Below, piece by piece: positions 34,472 through 45,202 of a DNA stretch of 64,000 bases. The translations under genes and the position numbers were made by a program. The stretch's first letter is position 1, and every line of letters starts with the position of its first letter. The notes under the pieces were generated by a model, which was not told where the DNA came from, searched no databases, and saw nothing but the letters and a program-made list of their open reading frames with translations. This DNA comes from Petunia secreta (taxonomy: Eukaryota; Streptophyta; Magnoliopsida; Solanales; Solanaceae), in NCBI GenBank assembly GCA_029990175.1, contig JARKIP010000005.1:29025501-29089500 (forward strand). The letters are read 5' to 3'.

Positions 34472-37400
34472 ATGGTAAATTTAAGACCAAGTAATAAAGA
34501 TGATGAGCAGAAGAAGCAGCCTACAAAGACTCCCAAGAAGGCAATTTCTAAAAAAAAGGGCCCTTCGCCGACGAAGAAACTTGAGAAGCCTACTACTTCA
34601 GATTCAGAACGTACTCCTACAGATTTAGAACCTACTCCTAAACGCCCAAGAACTACTAGAACCACTAAAATAAAATTAGTTGTGGAGAGTGACGATAGCC
34701 AAGGAGAAGTAGTAGGTCCACGGAACAAAGGTGATAAACAAGAGGAAAGCCAAAGTCCAGCACCAAGTTACGATCTAAGTAAAGGTGGGGAAGATTTGGA
34801 GAGGGCTGCAGATGAGGGTGAAAGAAGGGTGGATTTAGATGACGCCGGTATTGATGAACTGTTAAAAAGTGATTTTTTGAGGACTGGAGTGGAAGATGGT
34901 GAAAAGGAAGAGGAAGATGGTGGTAAAAAAAATGAAGAGGCTGATGATTTAAGTAGAGAAAAAGGAGAAGAAGTAGAGGGGGAAGCAGATAAAACAGGGG
35001 AGAGTCCAAGAAGCAGTAAAAGAAGTAGAAGAGAGGCGGAGGATTTAATTTTAAAAAGCAACTTTATGAAGGATCGTGTAAAAAGAGTTAAAATAGACGG
35101 GGAAGCTGTAAATAATGCAGGTGGAAATGTTGAAGAGGAAGCAAGTGAAGAGAAGGAAACTGCTGAAGGAACATCTGGATTGAAACTGGAGGAAGACCAG
35201 GTGAGAGTTGAATTGAAACGCGTATTGTTCGGAACACCACTGTTGATGTTCTACACGACATTTTTACGTTCCCAACATCAGCATTAAGGCTGGTAGCTCT
35301 CGTTCGGAACACGTTACGTGTTGTTCCAAACGGTTGCTACTGTCGTTCAGAACCTCAGAATAAGCATGTTCCAAATATTTATTTATTTACTATCATTGTG
35401 ATTCATTTTATTAATTTTATGCTTAAATTATGTGCAGTATGAAGACGTTGGTCATGCTACTTTCAAGAGTAACGTTGAGGATCTCTTCAAGACCTTCCTG
35501 ACCAACAATGAACCTTTTAATAGGAAGATTACTATTCGTCCTTCGTTGGCTAGGGGTATGATACAGTTCAAGGAGGTTCTAAAAAAATTGCAGGTGAGAA
35601 GGGGGTTTGTCAATAGCTGTTTCGGTCCTTTCTTGCAATTACCGGAATATCCACTGTTTGGCACCAAGTTGGTGCATAACCTCCTCATGCGAAGGATTAT
35701 TTGCAAGAAACAGAAAGAGGTTTGGATATCCTTCAATGGATTTCCAGCACGTTTTGGCCTATCCGAGTTTGCACTAATGACAGGGCTAAACTGTGGGCCC
35801 TATCCAAGTAAAGAGTACATGGAAAAAATGAATGAAAAGGGGAAGGAATTGTGGAAGTTTGTTGTTGATTATTTCAAGGAGAAAAAGAGGAAGGAGAAGG
35901 AGAAAGAGATAAAGGAAAAGGAGGAGAAGGAGAAGAAGGAAAAGGAGGAGAAGGAGAAGGGTAGTGGGAAGCGGAAGGGGAAGAAGAAGGTGGAGGAGTC
36001 ACCCTCAGCCTCACCTTCACCCTCACCCTCACCTTTACCCGCAAAGAGGAAGTTCAACAAGCCCAAAAAACAAAAACAGCCGAAGAAAAAGCAAGCTGTG
36101 AAGTCTGGTGAGTTGCTTGAGTTGGTATGTTCTAGAACCTGTCCCACGAAGTGGTATTTAAATCTGTGCATGGCTTGGTTTGTTCATACTATTCTCTGTG
36201 TGAGGGATTCCAAATATGGAATAGAGGAATGGGTTGTGTGCTTGTCCGCCGATCTTGAGGCATTCTAGCGTTATCCTTAGGGTAGGATGAGTTTTGAATT
36301 AACAATGTAATATCTGATCAAGCCAATGGAACCTCGTGCAGTAGGAAGCCAGACTTACAATCTTTATGTCTTTCTATGGGCATTCATGGCCTGGGCTCAT
36401 GAAGCTATTCCTGCCTTGAGACCAAAGAATTTGCCAAAAGAAAAAACAATGCCATGGATCATAAACAGGCTTACTGAAATTTGTGAAAGAGATACGGACA
36501 GGTTGTTTGACCGACAAGATGTTCCTGTAAGTATTCCGTTTTCCATATATGTTATGTAATATTTGGAACAACCTTGCGTTTGCTGAGATATTTCTAAATG
36601 ATGTTCAGAACATCTATTGAAGAACCCTCAACTGCTTCAGTCAACGATGTTCCAAACAACATTAAAAGATTTTTAAAATTTAGTTGATATTTATTTAATG
36701 TTGTTGGGTATATTAACAGGTTGTTCACCCTTTCCTCATTCCTACTGATGAAGAGCTAGACATGGATTACTTTCTAGACCTCATGCCATTTGATGACTCC
36801 GAGGACGACACAATAGATCGTTTTTGTAAAGTGTTTGAGGATGCTTGCAGTGTTGTCCTTGTTGGTGGCACTACAATTTGTATCTTCAAGAACAATTCTG
36901 CAACCCCTCCAAGACAAGTGATAGAAATTCAAGCTATGGAAGCCCCAGAAACGATGATGTTTGGAAGTGATGGTGAATACAATGAAGAGGGAATTGGTGG
37001 CCTGCAAGATGTAAATATTGACATTGGAAACAAAGCTGATGGTGATGAAGTTGGCGGTGAGTTTGAAGTTGCCGGTATCACTGAAGTTGGTATAGTGAAG
37101 AGGAGCTCCAATTGCAGAGGTTGCAAATGTGGTGAATGCAGCGGATGGAGGGAAGCAATGGAGCAAAAGATTTTGGCTTACGATCAAAAGATGGTTGCTT
37201 ATGATGAAAAGATTGTGGCTTATGAGAAAAGGATGGTGGCTTATGAGCAACAGATCGTGCCTTATGAGACAAAGGATGGTGCTTCTGAGCAAATCAAAGG
37301 TGATTCTTCTGGTGGTGATGGATTCGACATCCCCAAATGTAGCAGTTTCAATTGCAAAGAGTGCGACGATTGGCGTAAAGGCATGGAGATGGAGATGGCG

Positions 37401-38582
37401 GCCGTGCATGAGACGATTGAGCAGTTGAAGAGCAAAACTATTATAAAACTTGCAAAGGCTGTGAAATCAGTACAAACAGAAGAGAAGAAGAAGCAGGAAG
37501 AAGTTTGTCCGAGGCTTCCAGTGGATATTTACAAGCCATTGAAGCAGAAAAAAGTGGTGGCGTTGAACGCATTTATCAAAAAGAGGAAGAAATAAAAAGA
37601 TGTTTTTCTCGGATTGCCGATAAATTACCTTGATTTCAAAGATCTGATGAACAAGACTAAGTGGCTGTGGGACATTGTAAGTTTATTTTTGACCGATTTT
37701 CTGAACTTCACATCGTTGTAGGGAACATTCAACTGTGTTCGGAACATTCTTATTATGCTTGGAACAACAAAAGCATTTCTAGCTTCTCATAGATTTCTAG
37801 AACATTACACAGTCATTCCGAACATGGAAGGATGTTCGGAAAGACAGACCTTTCCTTCACTCACTTATACTCCAATTTATTTTTGTCTCTTATATGTTAT
37901 GCAGTATGTAGAAGCTGTGATGACAATGATGCGGGAGAGGCATTTGAATTAACCCGATCATTACGATCAAAGTGACCTGATTTTGGATATGGCATTCTTT
38001 ACAAATTTGAAAAAATGCTACTACAAACTGGAACAAGACGCGCACGATAATAAGATACCGCTTGATGAGGCGTTGAATGCTTATCCGTTTGATGAGGATT
38101 ATCTAAAGTATGCATATGGAAAGCTACCCTACCCAGGGGGTAGGTGTTGGGCTGGTGCTAAGAGGATCTTCACCGTCTTCAACATCAACGACAATCACTA
38201 CGTGATGGTGGTGTTTGACATGGTTGAAGCGAAGGTTTGGGTGTATAATTGCAATCATGGTTGCAATGATGATGAAAAGTTTTTGCCAATAGTTGTCCCC
38301 ATTGTCTACATGTTCCCGATCTATATAAGAAATTCTAAGTTATTCAAAGACTTGGACCCGATGTGTAAGGAAGGAGATATGTGGTCGTTTGAGAGAGTGC
38401 CAAGATCTCGTTGTCCACAAAATCTAACAGGGCAATCCTGTGGAGTGTTCGCGTTGATGTACATTGAGCATCTCATTATAGACACCCCCATGAACAAAAT
38501 TTGTGACAACATGGCTGATCAGTGGAGGCGACGTTTAGCCGTTTGTATTTATGATGGCAAAATGAAGCCTTTATTTGGGTAA
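34472..38582 (+). pseudogene. DUF1985 plus Ulp1-like (C48) protease gene, copy 1, four coding exons
   Basis: Coding exons 34472-35200, 35438-36526, 36720-37676 and 37905-38582 join in phase with GT-AG introns, giving about 1150 codons. Exon 1 is a basic then acidic, NLS-like tail-rich region (KRPRTTRTTK; GEEVEGEAD). Exon 2 holds a DUF1985 domain (FLQLPEYPLFGTKLVHNLLM, WISFNGFPARFGLSEFALMT, GLNCGPYP), then a long Lys/Glu stretch. Exon 3 has two Cys clusters and a heptad repeat. Exon 4 is a Ulp1-type cysteine protease domain: His in NDNHYVMVVF, Gln in CPQNL, Cys in SCGVFAL. The expected catalytic Asp is Asn (VYNC; copy 2 has VYDC). In-frame stops at 36266, 36278, 36308, 37593 and 37950 disable it. 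The family resembles Kaonashi/ULP-like MULE genes and, through DUF1985, VANDAL VANC. Confidence 0.75.
37140..37410 (+). repeat. Heptad repeat between two Cys clusters in exon 3
   Basis: The protein has CRGCKCGECSGWR, then about six heptads of pattern K-[IM]-[LV]-A-Y-[DE]-x, then CSSFNCKECDDWRKG. At DNA level this is a 21-bp minisatellite. Copy 2 has only about three heptads (around 57580-57660), so the number changes between copies. A coiled coil flanked by metal-binding-like Cys motifs suggests oligomerisation; this is inference. Confidence 0.7.
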
Positions 38583-38954
38583 TATGTAATATTTGGATAA
38601 TCTTTTAACTTTTATTTTGGTTATGTAATTAGGTATGGATGACTTTTACCAAGTAATAGCTTTTGATGTGCTTAAAAGGATACCATAATTAGTCACAATT
38701 AAAACAAACATTCTTATATATTGTTCAGTTGTTCAGCATTCAACAGAAAATGACAGTAAAATTTAGACGATTATTACATAAGCTCCAGAACGACTTACTG
38801 TTGTTCCTGAAAAACTGGATGATGTTCCAAACATTAGAAACATTTAATTAAGCTTACCGTGGAACAATATTACTTCGTTCTGGAACAACAATCGTTCCTT
38901 AATATAACCACAGACATATAAAATTATAACTAAAATAATCATAAGCAATCGAAC
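38583..38954. other. Intergenic spacer with palindromic motifs
   Basis: Between convergent genes this holds variants of the element's motif (TTGTTCCTGAAAA, GATGATGTTCCAAACATTAG, GTTCTGGAACAAC) but no gene. Confidence 0.55.
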
Positions 38955-39266
38955 TTAGGGTGCATGTTGCTGAGCTTGTGGTGCTTCAGGTGGTGTTCCT
39001 GGTGGTGTGGAGTACGGGACATAATCAATTCCCTTTTCAGCAAGCAGCCCTTTAAGCATTCTCTTCATCCTTCTTATGTCCCTTCTATAATCATGGAAGA
39101 ATTCTTCGAATTTGAATTTCCATTCCCACACTTCATACCTCAGCTGGTCCAAGCCATCGTTCGAATTTACAGAATCTGAATGTGAACTCGCGGAAGGAAC
39201 TCTAGGCCATGTTGAACTCGATGCTCCTCTTATCGGTGCTCCCCTTGTTCTTGGACGACGAGGCAT
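38955..39266 (-). CDS. Small basic coiled-coil protein, paralogue A (103 aa)
   Basis: This is an intact frame of 103 codons starting MPRRPRTRGAPIRGASSSTW. The N-terminus is Arg/Gly-rich, the middle (about residues 38-80) is a charged helix with QLRYEVWEWKFKFEEFFHDY and RRMKRMLKGLLAEKG, and the C-terminus is Pro/Gln-rich. The helix closely matches the product at 39768-40127 (EVWxWKFxFExF and RRMKRMLKGL), so the two are tandem paralogues on the same strand. I do not recognise an outside family. A TATA-like TTATAA lies upstream at about 39306-39312. Copy 2 of the MULE has lost this gene except for its ends (about 59401-59450). Confidence 0.6.
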   Translation of the reverse strand: MPRRPRTRGAPIRGASSSTWPRVPSASSHSDSVNSNDGLDQLRYEVWEWKFKFEEFFHDYRRDIRRMKRMLKGLLAEKGIDYVPYSTPPGTPPEAPQAQQHAP

Positions 39267-39767
39267 TTTGAAATATATGGAATCAATGTGTGACTGTTGG
39301 GTAATTATAAGAGTAAAATGGCAATCGACGAGTCTGTTGGGAATGGTTTTATTGAAAGTGACTTTTGACGAAACTCGTAACCGTTGTGCCTTTTAGATTT
39401 TAACATGCACTTCGGAACATTTTGAATGTCGCTCGGTATATAATGTTTATTTAATTATAGAAATTGAACAGAGCATATAAATTGTTCATTTTCTGTTCAG
39501 AACGACAGTGAGATGTTTAACTTTCTGAACGTTATCAGGATGTTCTGAACATACTTACTGGAACTAAAACATATTTTTCATTGATCATCATTGTAGAGCT
39601 TTACAAAAAGAATGCTAGTTATGTTAGCATTCAAATGGAGAAACTGCACATCACTGTCAGTGCTTTACAAAAGGAATGCTACTTATACTAGCATTCTAAC
39701 AAAAGATACTAGATTATAAAAATTCAAAAAGAAATTATATAATAAACATTAATAGGAACATCCACAT
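39267..39767. other. Spacer with palindromes and a short tandem duplication
   Basis: It contains GTTCAGAACGAC (about 39498) and GATGTTCTGAACAT (about 39549). A direct duplication of about 65 bp follows (GCTTTACAAAAAGAATGCTA at about 39600 and its copy at about 39662), lying downstream of paralogue B. The same duplication occurs in copy 2 at about 59977-60075. Confidence 0.6.
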
Positions 39768-40127
39768 CTAGCGTGAAGGAGAGGAGTAGAAGTCAAGGTA
39801 ATGCATCGCCTTATCAGCTACCAGCCCTTTGAGCATTCTTTTCATCCTTCGCATTTCCTTCGTCATCTTTCTGAAGTCCTTTTTGTAGCCATGTAGGAAT
39901 CCCTCAAACTGGAACTTCCAACCCCACACTTCTGCCCTTAGTTGTTCCAATATGAAAATAGCTCTTTCAGTTTGTGGTTCGTCTACAAATGCTAATGCAA
40001 CAGCTGTGTTTTGCCTCTATGTGGAGGCTCCTCTAGCCGCGGAGGCTCCTCTCGCCGTGGAGGCTCCTCTGGCTGTGGATGCTCCTCTGGCCGTGTTGCC
40101 ACCTCTTGTTCTTGGTTGACGTACCAT
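39768..40127 (-). pseudogene. Small RG-rich coiled-coil protein, paralogue B, one nonsense codon
   Basis: The 120-codon frame starts MVRQPRTRGGNTARG. It continues with about four tandem copies of A-R-G-A-S-T (an 18-bp repeat at DNA level) and then a TAG about 38 codons in. After that come TERAIFILEQLRAEVWGWKF and a basic helix (MRRMKRMLKGLVADKA). The same gene in copy 2 (60144-60482) reads through the TAG position but has a different stop, so each copy is disabled by its own mutation. RG repeats often bind nucleic acid, but the function here is unknown. A TATA box (TATAAATA on the minus strand, about 40206-40215) lies upstream, opposite the promoter of the GRF gene. Confidence 0.6.
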
Positions 40128-40205
40128 TTTTGATGATGAATGGTTTGAATTGAAATGGTTTGAATTGTAAGTTGATGAATGTTGATTGAAATACTTTGAA
40201 TTATG

Positions 40206-40400
40206 GGGGTATTTATAGAAGCAAAGAGAGGCAACCGAAACGTTTGTAGCCGTTTGATGTATGTATTGGTATTTGAGCGGCTTAATTATAGCCGTTTGTG
40301 TATTTTAAATTTTGAACGTGGTTCCGAACGTCAGCCTATATAAGTAGGGAGTAGAATTCGTGTAACGTATCCTTGAAAAGATGTTCCGAACATCATTGCG
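40206..40400. promoter_or_regulatory. Divergent promoter between paralogue B and the GRF gene
   Basis: Minus-strand CTATAAATAC (40206-40215) faces gene B. Plus-strand CTATATAAG (about 40335-40343) faces the GRF gene. Just downstream of the latter lies the perfect palindrome GATGTTCCGAACATC (40380-40394), with a second at 40481-40495. The segment from about 40240 (AGCCGTTTGATGTATG, TTGGTATTTGAGCG) recurs at 44758-44905 and twice in copy 2. Confidence 0.6.
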
Positions 40401-40653
40401 ACCTAGCTACTACCTACCTGCAACCTAGTCTAGCTGATAGGTGCATTGGCATTGTAGCCGTTTTTGAATTTCCCTTGAACGATGTTCCGAACATCATATC
40501 GATCTAGACCAAACGCGTTATAAATTATTACATTGCGCGCGTGAACAACATTTATTTACCAACGGTAATAAAAATACACCACCCAACACATTATATATCC
40601 GTTCATTATTTATAAAACCAGTTTACAAAATTAAATCAAACATCTATATTAAA

Positions 40654-41073
40654 ATGTCTAGTAGATCCGTTAATAGTGACAGTGTAGTACCATTTTGTCG
40701 ATGTGGTGATTATGCGAAGTTAACAACATCGTGGACTCAACTAAACCCAGGAAGGAGGTTTTACGGATGCAAATATGGTTAGGTTAGGCGATGGGTTTAT
40801 TTTTTTTCTTGTAGTCATTTGTTTGTTGTATTTATTTTCTTTTTTTTTTTTATGTAGGCAAATGGCTGCAACTACTTTAGATGGCATGATGAAGAGATGT
40901 TAGATCAAGCGAAGAGAGTAATATGGGGTCTACTTAAGAAGTTGAAAGCTGTTGAAGAAGAGAGGAAAGAGGCACGGTTATGGGGGAAAATTTTGGGTAT
41001 TGGGGTACTGCTAGTTGTGGTGCTAATTGTTCTCATATTCTGTACTTGGATCGAGTGTTGGTTCATACTTTAG
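40654..41073 (+). pseudogene. GRF-type zinc finger protein with C-terminal membrane anchor, copy 1
   Basis: Exon 1 from ATG 40654 reads FCRCGDYAKLTTSWTQLNPG then RRFYGCK. Exon 2 (40858-41073, after TATGTAG) continues NGCNYFRWHDEEM, a charged helix (KKLKAVEEERKEARLW) and the hydrophobic tail LGIGVLLVVVLIVLIFCTWI. CxC...C...C with NPGRRF and FxWxDEE is the GRF zinc finger. Plants have many short GRF-coiled coil-TM proteins of unknown role. The donor is altered: copy 2 has ATGGACATGTTAG where copy 1 has ATGGTTAG. Splicing may therefore fail and the frame then meets TAG. Confidence 0.65.
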
Positions 41074-41483
41074 GTTCTATAAGAGGTATGCCGAGTCCTC
41101 TATCTTAAAACTTCCTCTAATGTCCCATCCCGTCGATGTTGATTTCACACAGGATGATCGATTGGATACCTTGATACCGCTCTTTCGCCATGATTGATCC
41201 TATTACTCGACACATCTACTCTTATTTATTTCCAATTGTTATGATTTGTGTACTAATGATTAAGAAATTTCAATTGAAATTGTTATTTTGTCCTGTAAAT
41301 TACCATTGTACCGAAGTTGTTCCGCACGACATCAATGTTGTTTCAATCATACCGCTATCCGTTTTGAACATTTTCAAAAACAATACGATGAAGATAGCAA
41401 CATCGGAAAAAGGCGCTCCAAACAAGATGTTCATGTGACAAACATTAACAGCATGTTCGAATCAACAAGATAGATGGATAATG
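41074..41483. other. Spacer before the 51-bp array
   Basis: The first 150 bp (about 41083-41225) are absent from copy 2 and read in one frame as KLPLMSHPVDVDFTQDD, unidentified. Motif variants GTTGTTCCGCACGACATC and GCTCCAAACAAGATG lie further on. I see no gene here. Confidence 0.45.
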
Positions 41484-43870
41484 ATTTGTCACTCTAACAA
41501 GTATACTTGGTAATTTAGAGTGAACGTATGATCATAGCCCTTTAATTATAATGTCACAATGTAATTTTTACAAGTGTAATTGGCCATTTATAGTAACAAT
41601 GATCATCAGTTCTAAGTCTAACTACTCTAAGTGTTCTTGGTGATGGAAGTTTATGAATATATATCAAGTGGATATTCGAAACAAGATGTATGTATGGATC
41701 ATCATTTCTCCCTATAACAAGAATATATAGTGATAGTGATCATCATTTGTCGCTCTTACAAGTATAGTGGGTCATTTCTTATCATATTGATCATCATTTG
41801 TCACACTTACAACTCTAATTGGGCATTTATAGTGATAGTGATCATCATTTATCTGAGCTATAAGTATAGTTGGTCATTTCTTTACATGGTGATCATCATT
41901 TATCATTCTAACAAGTGTAGTGGGTCATTTCTAGTGATAATGATCATCATTTTTCACTCTAACAAGTGTAGTGGGTCATTTGTAGCTATAATGATCATCA
42001 TTTGTAACTCTAACCAAGTATAGTGGGTCATTTCTAGTGATAGTGATCATCATTTGTCAGTCTAACAAGTGTAGTGGGTCATTTGTAGGTATAATGATCA
42101 TCATTTGTCACTCTTACAAGTATAGTGGGTCATTTCTTATCATATTGATCATCATTTGTCAGTCTAACAAGTGTAGTGGGTCATTTGTAGGTATAATGAT
42201 CATCATTTGTCACTCTAACAAGTCTAGTTGGCCATTTCTACTTATAATGATCATCATTTGTCACTCTAACTAGTATAGTGGGTCATTTGTAGCTATAATG
42301 ATCATCATTTGTAACTCTAACCAAGTATAGTGGGTCATTTCTAGTGATAGTGATCATCATTTGTCAGTCTAACAAGTGTAGTGGGTCATTTGTAGGTATA
42401 ATGATCATCATTTGTCACTCTAACAAGTCTAGTTGTCCATTTCTACTTATAATGATCATCATTTGTCACTCTAACAAGTATAGTGGGTCATTTGTAGCTA
42501 TAATGATCATCATTTGTCACTCTAACCAAGTATAGTGGGTCATTTCTAGTGATAATGATCATCATTTGTCACTCTAACTACTCTAAGTGGTCTTTCTGAT
42601 GAAATTTGATGAATTTATAACTATTGCAAGTACAATTGGTCACTTATAGTCACATAATCATCATATTTTGTCGCGCTAACTACTCTAATTGTGAAAAACT
42701 ATGATGAAGATATAATAAATTGAACATGGCGCTCGGAAAAACACACAAAAGTGACAAATTTCTAGTTGATGTTCAAAACTAGATGCATGTATGGATAAAC
42801 ATTTGTCACTCTAGCAAGTATAGTGGTTCATTTATAGTGATAGTGATCATCATTAGTCACTCTTACAAGTATAGTGGGTCATTTCTTTACATGGTGATCA
42901 TCATTTGTCACTCTAATAAGTCTAGTTGGCCATTTCTACTAATAATGATCATCATTTATCACACAAACTACTCTAAGTGGTCTTTCTGATGAAATTTGAT
43001 GAATTTATCACTCTTGCAAGTATAATTGGTCACTTATACTCACATAATCATCATATTTTGTCGCGCTAACTACTCTAATTGTGAAAAAATGAACAGGGTG
43101 CTCGGAACGACACATAAATGTGACAAACTTCAAGTTGATGTTAGAAACTAGATGCATGTATGGATAAACATTTGTCACTCTAGCAAGTATAGTGGTTCAT
43201 TTATAGTGATAGTGATCATCATTTGTCACTCTTACAAGTATAGTGGGTTATTTCTTTACATGGTGATCATCATTTGTCACTCTAACAAGTCTAGTTGGCC
43301 ATTTCTACTAATAATGATCATCATTTGTCACACAAACTACTCTAAGTGGTCTTTCTGATGAAATTTGATGAATTTATCACTCTTGCAAGTATAATTGGTC
43401 ACTTATAGTCACATAATCATCATATTTTGTCACGCAAACTACTCTAATTGTGAAAAAATAAACAGAGCGCTCGGAACGACACATAAATGTGACAAACTTC
43501 AAGTTGATGTTCGAAACTAGATACATGTATGGATCATCATACGATGAAGATAGCAACATTAAAAATTGTGTGATCCGAACAGCTTTTTAATGCGACGAAC
43601 ATCAATAGGTTGTTCTAAAACAACCTTACGATAGATGATCATCACTTGTCACTCAATTGGTCGTCACTACTGATAATTGTCAACAGTTATCACTCTAATT
43701 AGTCTACTAACTATATTTGGTCCTTTCAAGCGAAATGAGCATCATTTGTCACGTTTTTTCCCGAACAAGTATAAATTGTACTTTCTAGTTAAAATGAACA
43801 TCATTTATCACTATATTCTGGATATTTGGACGTGTATAATGTTAATGATCATCATTTATACCTAGAACAT
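41484..43870 (+). repeat. 51-bp satellite-like tandem array, copy 1
   Basis: The unit is about 51 bp, with landmarks TGATCATCATTTGTCACTCT, AACAAGTATAGTGGGTCATT and TCTAGTGATAA. There are about 40 units with higher-order structure: a 369-bp block is duplicated (42783 and 43152) and a block of about 306 bp near 42003 recurs near 42310. Block edges carry GCTCGGAACGACAC and GATGTTCGAAAC, degenerate relatives of the element's palindrome. Since 51 is 17 codons, frames reading ICHSNKYSGSF every 17 residues are artefacts of the array. Confidence 0.9.
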
Positions 43871-44149
43871 ACCAGGTGCGTTCCGAACATACTTCTTTGT
43901 GTTGGAACACAATCTTTATGTTCCGAACGTGGTGTATGAATTTATTAACTTTTCCAGAAATGGAGTAGAACAAGTCGTCGTTTGGAACATCGTGTTTAAT
44001 ATCCTAAACAACTGTTGATGTGTTGCGAACTATAAGCAAATATGATGGTTTGGAGACGATTTAACAGTACTAATTAAAGATCTTCATAATAATATTAATT
44101 GAAAAGAGATACAAAAGCATATTCATAAACAGTACAACTACTTAAACAA
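43871..44149. other. Spacer with palindromic motifs
   Basis: It includes GCGTTCCGAACATAC (about 43880) and ATGTTCCGAACGTGG (about 43919). No gene is seen. Confidence 0.55.
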
Positions 44150-44625
44150 CTAATATATAATAGCGTCTTCATTAATGTTTTGCCCTCCACCGAATTGATT
44201 TTGCAGAACCCTCGCAATCCTATCTAACTGCAATTGCATCTGCTCAAGTTTTGTCTCGAGTGTTTGAATGGACCTCTCGCAAGTATTTGCTACCTCCTTG
44301 ATGTCAACAACTTCAAAGTGCACGTCTAGCAGTCTTGCATGAAGCGACTTGTTTGGAGTCTCTCGGACTCGGTGGTACTTATTCCATGGATCGTTAAATG
44401 CATTATTGGCCATCTGCATGAAAAGTTGTTTAAAATTTAGAAAAGATTCAAAGTGGAGTTATGTTTATGGAATTATAAACAGATTAGATTTTGAAATTGT
44501 TTTATGAAAAACGTAGATGATATGGAAAACTTGAGTACCTCAACTTGTTCTTCCTTGATAGAAACTGCTGAAAACTGAACTTGATACTTGGTTAATGCAA
44601 AATGAATTGTGAATTGGGTATTCAT
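44150..44625 (-). CDS. Two-exon small coiled-coil protein C (about 116 aa)
   Basis: Exon 1 (44539-44625) starts MNTQFTIHFALTKYQVQF and ends at GAG|GTACTC. Exon 2 (44150-44413) follows ATGCAG and reads MANNAFNDPWNKYHRVRETP to a stop after NINEDAIIY. Both are in phase 0, giving 29 plus 87 residues. Residues about 70-105 form a heptad-patterned helix (TCERSIQTLETKLEQMQLQL). The family is unknown to me. Minus-strand CTATAAATACC (about 44636-44646) is the probable TATA box. It lies between the array and the transposase, on the transposase strand, and seems unbroken. The second exon's own ATG could also be used. Confidence 0.5.
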
Positions 44626-44635
44626 CAAGGAGGTA

Positions 44636-44905
44636 TTTATAGATGTTTTGAAATGGCTTTTAATTTCTATTGCACGCCTTTTTAGTATAATTGGCAAATG
44701 AAGAGACGCATATTTACAAGTGTGCATGTGTTTTGACGTGACTGTTGCAGCAACCAACTTGTATTTTAGCCGTTTGGTGTATTGGTATTTGAGCATCTCA
44801 ACTGTTCATTGTAGCCATTTGTGTCTTTTAAATTTTGAATGGCTTGTTCGGAACGTCACGTATAAAAGTATAATATAATATTCTCGACAAGATGTTCCGA
44901 ACATC
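44636..44905. promoter_or_regulatory. Second copy of the divergent promoter module
   Basis: It is homologous to 40206-40400: minus TATA toward gene C, then AGCCGTTTGGTGTATTGGTA (44768), GTTCGGAACGTCAC, plus-strand GTATAAAAG (about 44862) and the perfect palindrome GATGTTCCGAACATC (44891-44905). No intact gene follows on the plus side before the transposase 3' end, so this half may be orphaned. Confidence 0.55.
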
Positions 44906-45202
44906 TTCTCGAAGGTAGCACTTGGTGAATGCTACGACTATGAATTGTGAAATAAAGAACTCACAAGCTTTTGCATGCCTTGACATCGTTCCGAACATCA
45001 AATGTAATATCCTAAACAACTCTGGATGTGTTGCGAACAATAAGCAAATATGGGCACAACATAATTGCAAAAGATGCAGTAAAGCAAATATGTGCACAAC
45101 TAAACCCCGAAACTAGTAATGCAAATATGAACACAATATAAATTATACAAGTAGGACGAATAGCCCATTATGCAATTCAAATAGAAATTCAAATAATCGA
45201 AA

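Noticed and set aside
34665..35061. Ser/Leu/Pro-rich minus-strand frames opposite the Ulp1-like gene (also 36774-37409 and 55925-56398)
   Set aside because: Antisense shadows of acidic and basic low-complexity coding sequence; splice sites and family motifs support the plus strand.
35880..36060. Lys/Glu run with SPSPSP as a possible separate nuclear protein
   Set aside because: It is in frame with DUF1985 in exon 2 and is a low-complexity linker of the same gene.
41730..43358. Plus-strand frames rich in Ile, His and Ser that look like repeated membrane segments (also 61831-62943)
   Set aside because: The 17-residue periodicity is the 51-bp tandem repeat; frames stop and restart with small indels.
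41484..43870. Regular repeats resembling a CRISPR array
   Set aside because: Units are contiguous tandem copies without unique spacers, in a plant genome and without cas genes.
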